Positions 18,212-25,806 of a DNA stretch of 64,000 bases are shown here, piece after piece. Position numbers and translations under genes: made by a program. The notes beneath the pieces are model-generated. The model saw nothing but the letters and a program-made list of their open reading frames with translations. It was not told the DNA's origin and did no database searches. Origin of the DNA: JAUYQR01 sp050632395 (GTDB lineage: Bacteria > Pseudomonadota > Alphaproteobacteria > Rhodobacterales > Rhodobacteraceae). Location: contig NZ_CP192600.1 of the NCBI RefSeq assembly GCF_050632395.1, forward strand, positions 1,426,001 to 1,490,000, given 5' to 3'. Numbering within the stretch: position 1 is the stretch's first letter; every line of letters starts with the position of its first letter.

Positions 18212-18972
18212 AGCGCGCCTGCGACCTTTTGTTCGAAGTCGATCACCGCGCCAGACATTGGGGCGGAGGCCGAGCCGAGGAGGAAGAGCGCGAGGTTGGC
18301 GCATTCTTCTGCCGTGACGAGGCGGCCGAGCGGCATGGTGGCCGCGACGGTGGCCTGCCAGTCAGGGCCGTGGCCGAGGGTTTGCGATTGCATCCGGTCT
18401 TCGGCCTCGGTCGCGACCCAGCCGAGGTTGATCGCGTTGACGCGGATGCTGTCGGCCATATGGGCGTGGGCCGCGTTGCGGGTGAGGGTGGCCAGCGCGC
18501 CTTTGCTGGCCGCGTAGATCGCGAGGTCGGGGATGCCGCAATGCGCGTTCATCGAGCCGATGTTGACGATGGAACCGGGGGCGCGGCGCGCGGTCATGTC
18601 TTAGATCGCGGCTTGCATCAGGAGGAAGGCCGCGCGGGCGTTGACGGCGAAAAGCTGGTCCCAGATATGGGCGGTGCCGGTGAGGAACGAGCCGCGGGTG
18701 GTGAGGCCGGCTGCGTTCACAAGGCCGTCGATGCGGCCGAAACGGGTGATGGCCTCGGCGGCGATGCGGGCGGGGGCGGTGGGGTCGGAGAGGTCGGCGG
18801 TGAAGGGGTGGGCGGAAAGCTCGGTGGCGACGCGGGCGAGGGCGGGCTCGTCACGGTCAGTCAGGACCAGCGCGCCGACCCCTTCGGCATGAGCCGCGCG
18901 CGCGATGGCCGCACCGATGCCGCTGGCGGCACCGGTGACGATGACCACGCTTTGCCCCAGCCCAAGGTTCAT
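18208..18972 (-). pseudogene. SDR family oxidoreductase gene interrupted by an in-frame stop
   Basis: A complete SDR reading frame of 255 codons runs from ATG 18972 to the TGA at 18208, but is cut by a TAA at 18601-18603. The first part has the cofactor motif VTGAASGIGAAIA and NAAG; the second, in the same frame, has the catalytic region SIVNIGSM and YAASK and the C-terminal end. A CAA to TAA change (Gln to stop) is the simplest explanation. The ATGA overlaps on both sides are intact, arguing for recent inactivation or a sequencing error. Re-initiation at ATG 18597 would give a fragment without the cofactor site. Confidence 0.85.
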
Positions 18973-19766
18973 GCACCGATGCCTTTCAGGAACGCCTCGT
19001 GTTCTGCGGCGTCCATCATGACGAGGTGCTTCGGTTCGGGGAAGGACCCGTTTGCGACGTCTTGGCGAAACTCGGAAAACGCGGCGATGCGTTCGGCTTG
19101 CAGGCGGTCGTATTCGGCGGCGAAGTTGCGATAGACCTTGGAGTGGCGCGGGATGTGGCCACGGGTTTCGCCGAGGATGTCGATGGCAAAAAGGTATTGC
19201 GCGTCGCACCCGAGGCCAGCGCCCATTGACCAGAGAAGAAGGTCGAGGCGGGAGGAGATGGCGGTGGCTACTTCCGGTGGCACCACCTCGATCTCGACCG
19301 CGAAGGCACCGGCGTCCTGATAACGGCGGCAGTCTTCGTAAAGCGCCACGGCGGAGGCGGCGGTCTTGCCCACGGCGCGGAAGCCCCCGGTGAAGGTGGC
19401 GCGCGACGGAACGAGGCCGACGTGGCCGACGACGGGCACGTATTCGCGGGCGAGCATCTCGACGGTTTGCAGGCTGCCAGAGCAGTAGATCGCGTCGGCC
19501 CCGGCGTGCAGAAGTTGCCCCGCAAGGCGGAGGTAATCGTCAGGCGTTCCCGCCTCGGGGTGGGCGCGGCCTGTCATGCTGAAGACGGTTGGTGCAACTT
19601 CGCGGTAGCGCGGATTGGTCATCAATTCGGGCGTGATCGAGGCGATGTCGATGCCCGCCGCCTCGGCCGCCGCCGCCTGTTCAAGGGTGCGGTAGTGGAG
19701 CATGGTCTTTTGCCCCTTGCCCTTGTCGGCCTTGAGGTCGGCAACGGTTGGCAGCTTGCGGGTCAT
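18969..19766 (-). CDS. PanB-like (ketopantoate hydroxymethyltransferase family) protein
   Basis: The protein has 265 residues and the PEP-mutase/PanB TIM-barrel fold. Recognisable PanB-type segments are GHVGLVPS near residues 122-129, DAGAFAVEIEVVPPEVA near 157-173 and the SMGAGLGCDAQYL region. It departs from canonical PanB: the N-terminal KI..LTAYD motif is replaced by KGQKTMLHYRTL, so it is probably a paralogue. The plausible role is an aldol-type cleavage of a 2-oxo acid in the sugar pathway, not pantothenate synthesis. It overlaps both neighbours by ATGA. Confidence 0.75.
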   Translation of the reverse strand: MTRKLPTVADLKADKGKGQKTMLHYRTLEQAAAAEAAGIDIASITPELMTNPRYREVAPTVFSMTGRAHPEAGTPDDYLRLAGQLLHAGADAIYCSGSLQTVEMLAREYVPVVGHVGLVPSRATFTGGFRAVGKTAASAVALYEDCRRYQDAGAFAVEIEVVPPEVATAISSRLDLLLWSMGAGLGCDAQYLFAIDILGETRGHIPRHSKVYRNFAAEYDRLQAERIAAFSEFRQDVANGSFPEPKHLVMMDAAEHEAFLKGIGA

Positions 19767-20857
19767 GGGGCGCCTCGTTCTGGGGAAAGCTGGTGAAGGT
19801 CGGCGCGGTAGGGGCGCGCGGTCGGGGGCAGGGTGGGCACGATGGTGTAGGCGGGGTCGCTGCGCTGCCGCCAAAGGGCGCGGATCATTTCCGCGTAGGC
19901 TTGCCGGATGGAGGGGTTCGGCGGAGGCAGGTCGTGCTTGATCGTCTCATGCAGCCGCGGCAGGGCGTGGTAGGGCACCATCGGAAACATGTGATGTTCG
20001 ACGTGGTAGTTCATGTTCCAGTAAAGCCAGCGGGTGATCGGATTCATCAACACGGTGCGGCTGTTGAGGCGGTGGTCGAGCACGTCCTCGGCAAGGCCAC
20101 CGTGCTGCAAAAGGCCGGTCATCACCATGTGCCATGTGCCATAGATGCGCGGCCCGCCGATCAGCATCAGGGGCAGAAGCGACCATGTGGCAATTGCCCA
20201 CGCCACGGCGACAAGGTGGATGGCCACGAAGATGCGCGCCCAGAAGATTGCCTTCGGGCGTTCGGCTTCGGGGATATAGTCGGCCTCGTCTGGCGTGATG
20301 GTGCCGAGGGCGTTGCGGAGGAGGACGCGGAAGTGGAGCCAGACGTCGGGGATGCCGATGAAATGCAGCGCGGCGAGCATCAGTTGCGGCGGGCGGAAGT
20401 GACCGATCTCGGGGTCGCGGCCGACGATGATGGTGTCGGTGTGGTGGCGGGCGTGGCTCCACCGCCATGACACAGGGTTTCGCATCACCATGAAGGAGGC
20501 GAGGGTGTAGACCCAGTTGTTCATCCAAGGCGTTCGAAAGGCGGTGCCGTGGCCGCATTCGTGCCAGCGACTGTCGCAGGCCGAACCGTAAAGAACGCCG
20601 TAGACGGCGAAGAACGGAACCGCCCACCAAGTTCCCCAAGTCAGGATGCCGCCGGCGGCGGTAAGGATCAAAAGGCCGATCCAGATCACAGTGTCGCGGA
20701 TCGCTGGGCCGTCGCGGCGGCTCATCAGGTCTTTCATCACCTTGCGCGGCACGTCGGAATGATACCACTCAGCCGAGGCGAGGCCCGCTTCGATGGCGTG
20801 GCGGGCTTCGGGGCCGGTCAGGCTGTAGTCGCGGGGGGTGAAGGCGGTGGTGGTCAT
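19763..20857 (-). CDS. Fatty acid desaturase family membrane protein
   Basis: Integral membrane di-iron protein of 364 residues with all three histidine boxes of the family: HECGHG near 99-104, HARHH near 135-139 and HVEHH near 288-292. Hydrophobic helices precede box 1 and separate boxes 2 and 3. The family includes desaturases, hydroxylases and ring-modifying oxygenases. Its position in a sugar operon, with ATGA overlaps to DUF4432 and PanB-like genes, makes a hydroxylase or demethylase acting on the imported compound as likely as lipid desaturation; this is inference. Confidence 0.85.
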   Translation of the reverse strand: MTTTAFTPRDYSLTGPEARHAIEAGLASAEWYHSDVPRKVMKDLMSRRDGPAIRDTVIWIGLLILTAAGGILTWGTWWAVPFFAVYGVLYGSACDSRWHECGHGTAFRTPWMNNWVYTLASFMVMRNPVSWRWSHARHHTDTIIVGRDPEIGHFRPPQLMLAALHFIGIPDVWLHFRVLLRNALGTITPDEADYIPEAERPKAIFWARIFVAIHLVAVAWAIATWSLLPLMLIGGPRIYGTWHMVMTGLLQHGGLAEDVLDHRLNSRTVLMNPITRWLYWNMNYHVEHHMFPMVPYHALPRLHETIKHDLPPPNPSIRQAYAEMIRALWRQRSDPAYTIVPTLPPTARPYRADLHQLSPERGAP

Positions 20858-22032
20858 GACTGGGCGTGGACCTTGGGGAAGTGGCCGCTGGGGGTGGGGT
20901 AATCCTCGGCGGGCTGGGGGCTGATGGCGCGGATGCGCGCCTCGGACTTGGCGATCGCGGCGGGGGTGTCGAGGACGGTGAAGGTGGTGTCGTAGCGGCG
21001 CGTGTCACCGTGGTTGAGCCAGATCATCTCGTCCCGGTCCCGCGCAGCGAGGTTGCCGAGGACGTGGTGGGTCGAGGGTTCGATGCCCATGACGTAGTTG
21101 CCGGACTGGAAGTTCTGCCATTGAACGGCGCAGGGGAATTGCGCGGCCCGGGTTTCGACTTGCAGGCCAAGGCCGATGCGGTCGTTGACCACGGCGACGG
21201 GCACGCGGCCATCGGCATCGGCCACCATGTCATGTTGCCAGACCTGTTCGCGAAACCCCGTGATCGGGGCCGGGCAGGTGTGGTAGCCGACGTTCTGCGC
21301 GCGGTAATTGGCGGCGTGGGCGGCCCAGATCACGTCGCGGATCGGGGCTACGTAGCGCGCGCCTTCGTCGATCACCGGGTAGCCGATATCGACGTGGTAA
21401 AGCAGCATGTGCGGCGTGCGGGCGAAACCGGCGTTCACCACGCGGTCGGTCAGGCGCACCTCGTTGCCGCCAAGGTCGGCCTCGATCCGGCGGTGAAGTT
21501 CGAGGTTCTCGCCGAAGACGGCGGCCTGGGTGACGATGCCTTCGGCCCACAGGATGCAGCGGTCATCCTCCCACCGCTCGCCATAGCCGGAAAGGCGGGC
21601 GGGGCAGGTGCCGATGCGGCCGTGCAGGCCGTGCTTGACGGTGGGGCGGTAGGGGTAGTTGTAGCTGTCGGCGGGTACCTCCACCGGGCCGAAAATGTGG
21701 TCGAGGCCGCAGGTCGAAAGGAAGCCGGAGAACGACCGCACCCAGCCCAGACCGCCCTCGCCATCCGCCTCGTGCAGGCCGGGGTGGCGCAGGCCGGTGG
21801 GGGAATGCCAGCCGATGGCGCGGCCGTTGTGCGACAGATCGGCAATGTCCAGCGCGCGGTCGACCATCACGGTGAAGGCAAGCCCGCTGCCGGTGCGGAA
21901 TTCCAGCAGGCGGATGCCGCGTTCGGCCCCGTCGGCAAGGGTGACAAGGCGGACCCCGGCGAACTGCGACAATTGCCCCCCGCGGGCGGCCAGCGTCGCC
22001 GCAGTTTCGTGCCTGCCGTAAAGCTCTGCCAA
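20854..22032 (-). CDS. DUF4432 family protein (aldose 1-epimerase-like)
   Basis: The protein has 392 residues with a galactose-mutarotase-like sugar-binding fold, as seen in DUF4432 members; segments such as VDRALDIADLSHNG, GWHSPTG and MLLYHVDIGYP are typical. It may interconvert anomers or bind a keto-sugar or lactone. Start choice: TTG 22032 has a TAAGGGGG site just upstream; an in-frame alternative lies further upstream (22092-22107) with no good site. It is the first gene of the 15-gene operon and overlaps the desaturase-family gene by ATGA. Confidence 0.82.
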   Translation of the reverse strand: MAELYGRHETAATLAARGGQLSQFAGVRLVTLADGAERGIRLLEFRTGSGLAFTVMVDRALDIADLSHNGRAIGWHSPTGLRHPGLHEADGEGGLGWVRSFSGFLSTCGLDHIFGPVEVPADSYNYPYRPTVKHGLHGRIGTCPARLSGYGERWEDDRCILWAEGIVTQAAVFGENLELHRRIEADLGGNEVRLTDRVVNAGFARTPHMLLYHVDIGYPVIDEGARYVAPIRDVIWAAHAANYRAQNVGYHTCPAPITGFREQVWQHDMVADADGRVPVAVVNDRIGLGLQVETRAAQFPCAVQWQNFQSGNYVMGIEPSTHHVLGNLAARDRDEMIWLNHGDTRRYDTTFTVLDTPAAIAKSEARIRAISPQPAEDYPTPSGHFPKVHAQS

Positions 22033-22103
22033 GGTTGCCCCCTTACGCCGTGTCCTGGCGCCCAGTCTTGCACGGGATCGGGGCGCGATTGCCATGCGCC
22101 AAA

Positions 22104-22123
22104 CCATCAGATTCCATCAGATT
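22104..22123. promoter_or_regulatory. Tandem 10-base repeat upstream of the sugar operon
   Basis: CCATCAGATT occurs twice in direct succession, 72 bases upstream of the first gene of the operon. One helical turn separates the copies, so it could be a regulator-binding site for the RpiR- or LacI-type protein. This is a suggestion only. Confidence 0.35.
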
Positions 22124-22177
22124 GCCGGAAGGCTCCGGTTTCGTGAGGTGCCGTGCAGGCCGATGTTGCTGCGCGCT

Positions 22178-22202
22178 GGAACAAATGCGCTGCGGCGGCG
22201 TT
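22178..22202 (+). promoter_or_regulatory. EcfG-type promoter for the 22325-24271 operon
   Basis: GGAAC at 22178-22182, a spacer of 16 bases, then CGTT at 22199-22202, a perfect match to the alphaproteobacterial general stress sigma factor consensus. The start codon of the first gene lies 123 bases downstream. Confidence 0.8.
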
Positions 22203-22324
22203 GTTCCGACATCTGCCCCCGACCCAAGGCCTGCCGTATGCCGAAAGGCATCCGGTGCCAGCATTGCGTCGGACGGGCAATCGAATGGGTCAACACCAAT
22301 CCAGGACACAGGAAGGCAACTGCA

Positions 22325-22951
22325 ATGACCGATATGGGTATGACATCCGAGACCGACACCAACCGTGAGGCCGGAAACAGCGTTGCGGCCGATCTGAAAG
22401 CGGTAGCCGGCCAGAAGCTTGACCAGGCAATGGCAGGTGTGAAGGCAAAGGCCGAAGACGCCAAGGCTTCGGTCGCGGGCGAGGTGCAGAACATGGCATC
22501 CGTGCTGCGCAACGCGGCCGACGAAATGCGCGGCGGCTCGCCGCAGGAACGTAGCATCGCCTTCGTGGCGGACCATCTGGCCGATGCGTCCGACGCGCTG
22601 CGTGACAAGGACATGGGCGAGATCCTGCACGGCATCACCCGCGTTGCGCGGCAGAACCCGATCCTGTTCCTTGGCGGGGCGGCCCTGCTGGGCTTTGCTG
22701 CCAGCCGCTATCTGAAAGCCTCGGATACCGGGGTTTCGGGCGGGTCTGTTCATGGCGGCTCGGGCTATGCGGGCGGCACGGGATACAGCGCTGGCGGAAC
22801 GGGCTATGGCTACAGCTCGGGCAGCGGCGCGATGGATGACCGGAGCGGATCTTCCTACCGTGAGGACGACGAGTCCACATCGATCGGCATGGGAAACGAC
22901 GACCTTGACGAAGGGAAGCCGAACGATCCTTCGGTGTCGGTATTCCCATGA
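22325..22951 (+). CDS. Stress-type hypothetical membrane protein, Gly/Ser-rich C-terminus
   Basis: The protein has 208 residues. The N-terminal half is amphipathic, Ala-rich helical (residues 20-100, with repeated KA/AE patterns), followed by one transmembrane segment (NPILFLGGAALLGFAASRYL, about 113-132) and a low-complexity Gly/Ser/Tyr tail ending in an acidic stretch. It resembles ElaB/YqjD-like or nutrient-deprivation-induced membrane proteins in layout. AGGAAGG precedes the ATG. It is the first gene of a three-gene operon with a holin-like and a DUF3618 protein, behind an EcfG promoter. Confidence 0.75.
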   Translation: MTDMGMTSETDTNREAGNSVAADLKAVAGQKLDQAMAGVKAKAEDAKASVAGEVQNMASVLRNAADEMRGGSPQERSIAFVADHLADASDALRDKDMGEILHGITRVARQNPILFLGGAALLGFAASRYLKASDTGVSGGSVHGGSGYAGGTGYSAGGTGYGYSSGSGAMDDRSGSSYREDDESTSIGMGNDDLDEGKPNDPSVSVFP

Positions 22952-23349
22952 ACCCGCAAGACACCTCAAGGACTGCGGCCGAGATGATGGTCGATGTTGC
23001 GGGCAACATCAGCAACCTCGTGCGTGACGAGGTCAACCTTGCGAAGGCCGAAGTGGTGGCCAGCGTCAAGGGTGCGGTGTCTGCCATCGCGATGATGATG
23101 GTGGCGCTGGTGCTGGCGATCACCGGCGTCAACGTCCTGAGCGCCGCAGTCGTGGCGGCGTTCATCGCGGCCGGGCTGTCGCCGGTCTGGGCGACGGTGG
23201 TCACCGGGGTGCTGTTTCTGGTGGTCGCCGGACTGATTGTGATTGCGGGCATTTCGGCGATGAAGCGGATCGGGTTCGTGCCCCGGCGCGTTGCGACCAA
23301 CATCCAACGCGACGTGAAGGCAGCAACGGAGGCCTATAATGACAAGTGA
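22948..23349 (+). CDS. Phage holin family (Phage_holin_3_6/YqjE-like) membrane protein
   Basis: Small membrane protein of 133 residues with two hydrophobic segments (about 44-68 and 75-100) flanked by charged helices, matching the Phage_holin_3_6 (YqjE-like) family found in bacterial stress operons rather than true phage holins. It overlaps the upstream gene by four bases (ATGA) and the downstream DUF3618 gene by 11 bases. Together the three resemble the yqjD-yqjE-yqjK arrangement. No phage genes are nearby. Confidence 0.8.
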   Translation: MNPQDTSRTAAEMMVDVAGNISNLVRDEVNLAKAEVVASVKGAVSAIAMMMVALVLAITGVNVLSAAVVAAFIAAGLSPVWATVVTGVLFLVVAGLIVIAGISAMKRIGFVPRRVATNIQRDVKAATEAYNDK

Positions 23350-24271
23350 CAGCCGGACCCCGGAAGAGATCGAGCGCGACATCGAACGCGAGCGCGAGGC
23401 GATGCGCGCAAACATCAACACCTTGCAAAGGAAGTTCTCGATGGACGGTATCATGAACGACGTGTCCGACATGCTGCGCGGACGCAGCAGCGAAATTGGC
23501 CGGGTGGCGAAAGACACCCTTGGCCGCAACCCCGCCGCCGTTGCCATGATCGGTGCGGGCGTCGCCTGGCTGATGCTGAGCAGGGGCGGCTCGAACGGGT
23601 CGTCGGGCAGGGCATCGGCGGACCGCTATGACTTTGGCAGTACGCGGTCGGGATCTTCGCACCAGTCGACCGGGTCGCGCTATGCGATGGGCGGGTCGGG
23701 CATGGAAGGCGACGACATGGCCTGGCTTGAAGATGACTGGGACGGCGACGACAGCGCGAACCAGTCGCAGGGCGGCGGCATCACCGGCGCCGTGAAGCGC
23801 GGCGCCAGCAGCGTGATCGACAAGGCCAAGGATGCGGTTGATGCCGTGCGTGACCGCGCATCGCAACTCACCGACCGTTTCTCGCATGGCACTGAGGGTC
23901 TGTCGGACACCGCGCGCGATCGGGTGGTGTCGGCCCGCCGCGCCGCATACGAAGCGCAGCGCACCGCGCGCGACGCCCTGCGCAAGGGTGCCACGGCAGC
24001 CAGCGATGCTTTCGACAATCAGCCCCTCGTGATCGGGGCGCTGGCGATGGCGGTAGGCGCAGGCCTCGGGGCATCGCTGCCCCGCACCAAGGTCGAGGAC
24101 CGCACGCTGGGATCAAGCAGCGACACGCTGGTTGCCGAAGCACAGCGCATCTTCAAGGAAGAGGTCCACAAGGCCCGCCAGTCCATTGAAGAAGCCGGCA
24201 GTGGCGCGCATAATGACAAGACCCAAGGTCGGGCCGGTGGCCAGACGGGTGGCCTTGTGACGCCTGTCTGA
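23339..24271 (+). CDS. DUF3618 domain-containing protein
   Basis: The protein has 310 residues. The N-terminal 40 residues (RTPEEIERDIEREREAMR) are the DUF3618 signature, a charged helix found in stress-induced envelope proteins. A short hydrophobic stretch follows (NPAAVAMIGAGVAWLML, about 60-76), then a Ser/Gly/Asp-rich linker, a long Ala/Arg-rich helical region (about 140-225) and a second hydrophobic segment (LVIGALAMAVGAGLGASL). It is the last gene of its operon, followed by a strong terminator. The function is unknown. Confidence 0.8.
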   Translation: MTSDSRTPEEIERDIEREREAMRANINTLQRKFSMDGIMNDVSDMLRGRSSEIGRVAKDTLGRNPAAVAMIGAGVAWLMLSRGGSNGSSGRASADRYDFGSTRSGSSHQSTGSRYAMGGSGMEGDDMAWLEDDWDGDDSANQSQGGGITGAVKRGASSVIDKAKDAVDAVRDRASQLTDRFSHGTEGLSDTARDRVVSARRAAYEAQRTARDALRKGATAASDAFDNQPLVIGALAMAVGAGLGASLPRTKVEDRTLGSSSDTLVAEAQRIFKEEVHKARQSIEEAGSGAHNDKTQGRAGGQTGGLVTPV

Positions 24272-24297
24272 CATCGCTGTCGGATCATGCATCTTCC

Positions 24298-24327
24298 AAG
24301 GCCCGCGACGCATCCGTCGCGGGCCTT
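24298..24327 (+). terminator. Rho-independent terminator of the 22325-24271 operon
   Basis: A 13-base-pair stem (24298-24310 with 24315-24327), 4-base loop CATC, followed by a T-rich stretch. It separates the stress operon from the MgtC-family gene. Confidence 0.85.
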
Positions 24328-24358
24328 GTTCGTTTCCTTTCTTGCCGAGCGATAGACC

Positions 24359-25096
24359 ATGCCAGAATTCAGCGACTTCCTTGCCATCCTGAACAACTCC
24401 GACATCACTGTTCCGCTTGGGCTCAGTCTGTTGACCGGGGCGGTGATCGGTGGCGAGCGCGAGGTGCAGGGCAAACCGGCTGGCCTGCGGACGCACATGC
24501 TCGTCTGCCTTGCTTCGACGCTTCTGATGCTGGTCGCGACGCGGCAATCCGAATGGGTGATGACGCAAATTCCCGGGACCTCCATCGTGGCCGACCTGAC
24601 GCGGATGCCGCATGGCATCCTGACCGGGATCGGCTTTCTGGGCGCGGGCGTGATCATGCGCAACGGGGTGTCCGTGCATGGGCTTACCACGGCCGCATCG
24701 CTGTGGGTGACAGCGGCGCTGGGCATCGTCTACGGTGTGGGGATGGTCAGCCTGGGCGTGATCGGGTCGGTGATCGCGCTGCTGGTGCTGGGCCTTCTGA
24801 AGCTGCTGCAGACGTTCATTCCGGTCCGCATGAAGGTGCGGGTCGTGGTGCGTGTACGCGAGGGTGCGGCCTTTGGCGCCTCCGATCTGGAAAGCCTGCT
24901 GCGAAACCACGGGCTGAGCGTGCGTGAGGTAAGTTGGCGGCATTTCGGCGCCCATACCGCGACGGAACTGGCCGTGTCGGCCTATACGCGCAGCACCCGC
25001 AGCCACCTTGAGGCGCTGGTGCAGGCGCTGCGCGGGGTGGACGGGGTGACCGATTTCACCGTGCGCCCGCTGGACGGGCCGGCCCACGAAGGCTAG
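24359..25096 (+). CDS. MgtC/SapB family membrane protein
   Basis: Inner-membrane protein of 245 residues. Typical MgtC motifs are GAVIGGEREVQGKPAGLRTH near residues 28-47 and GIGFLGAGVIMRNG near 90-103, with four to five hydrophobic segments, then a soluble C-terminal domain (about 155-245, ACT-like in the family). MgtC proteins help in low magnesium and acid stress and modulate the ATP synthase in some bacteria. No EcfG promoter was found in front of it; its own promoter must lie in the 30 bases after the terminator or transcription reads through. Confidence 0.9.
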   Translation: MPEFSDFLAILNNSDITVPLGLSLLTGAVIGGEREVQGKPAGLRTHMLVCLASTLLMLVATRQSEWVMTQIPGTSIVADLTRMPHGILTGIGFLGAGVIMRNGVSVHGLTTAASLWVTAALGIVYGVGMVSLGVIGSVIALLVLGLLKLLQTFIPVRMKVRVVVRVREGAAFGASDLESLLRNHGLSVREVSWRHFGAHTATELAVSAYTRSTRSHLEALVQALRGVDGVTDFTVRPLDGPAHEG

Positions 25097-25106
25097 CCCA
25101 TGAAAG

Positions 25107-25658
25107 CTAGGCGCTGCGTCGTACCGGCGGGTTGGAGTGTTTTGCGGTGCTCACCGGCATCTCAGCGTCGTCTCCGACCAAGTCGATCACCATCTGGCGG
25201 GCGCGGTTCACCCGGCTTTTGACGGTGCCGACCGCGCAATTGCAGATCACCGCCGCGTCCTCGTAGCGCTCGCCCAGCATGACGACGAGGATCAGCATCT
25301 CCCGGAAATTTTCGGGCAGGGTATTGATCGCGCGCAGCACCTCGTTGTGTAAAAGCGTCGTTTCCTGGGTCGCTGCCACCGAAACTTCGCCCGACACGCA
25401 GTCTTCGGCGCCGGTATTTTCGCGCCGCCGCTTGACCGAATTGTTGTAGAACGTGTTGCGCATGATGGTGAACAGCCACGCCCGCAGCTTGGTGCCGGGC
25501 TGGAATCCGTCGATGCTGGCAAGCGCCTTGGTCAACGTTTCCTGAACCAGATCGTCGGCGTCGACCGGGTTGCGGGTCAGCGCACGGGCATAGCCCCGCA
25601 ACGACGGGATAAGCGTGATGACTTCCGGGACCACAAGGTCCCTGTCGGTGGCATTCAT
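25107..25658 (-). CDS. EcfG-type RNA polymerase sigma factor (second copy)
   Basis: ECF sigma factor of 183 residues. Region 2 (ALTRNPVDADDLVQETLTKA, about 25-44, then GTKLRAWLFTIMRNTFY) and region 4 (LPENFREMLILVVMLGERYEDAAVICNCAVGTVKSRVNRAR, about 114-154) are both complete and close to the EcfG (general stress) group. It differs from the copy at 36582-37145, with a Cys-containing region 4. It has its own EcfG promoter, which suggests positive feedback or cross-control. No NepR gene is directly attached, unlike the other copy. Confidence 0.88.
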   Translation of the reverse strand: MNATDRDLVVPEVITLIPSLRGYARALTRNPVDADDLVQETLTKALASIDGFQPGTKLRAWLFTIMRNTFYNNSVKRRRENTGAEDCVSGEVSVAATQETTLLHNEVLRAINTLPENFREMLILVVMLGERYEDAAVICNCAVGTVKSRVNRARQMVIDLVGDDAEMPVSTAKHSNPPVRRSA

Positions 25659-25718
25659 TGATAGACCCCAAGGAAAAGGCGCGGACCGTCAGGTGTGGTG
25701 GACATCCTTCGTCCAATC

Positions 25719-25743
25719 AACGCGACCTAAACCGGGGGGTTCC
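25719..25743 (-). promoter_or_regulatory. EcfG-type promoter of the second ecfG gene
   Basis: On the minus strand, GGAAC (25743-25739), 16 bases, CGTT (25722-25719). The start codon at 25658 lies about 60 bases downstream. Confidence 0.8.
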
Positions 25744-25806
25744 TGCACGGCGGGGGGCACGGAAAATGCATCGGCAGAAAGCTGCCGCCGGGCAAAAGGC
25801 GGGCCG

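Noticed and set aside
22948..23349. Prophage remnant because of the holin-type protein
   Set aside because: The protein is of the YqjE-like family usual in stress operons, and no other phage gene is near.
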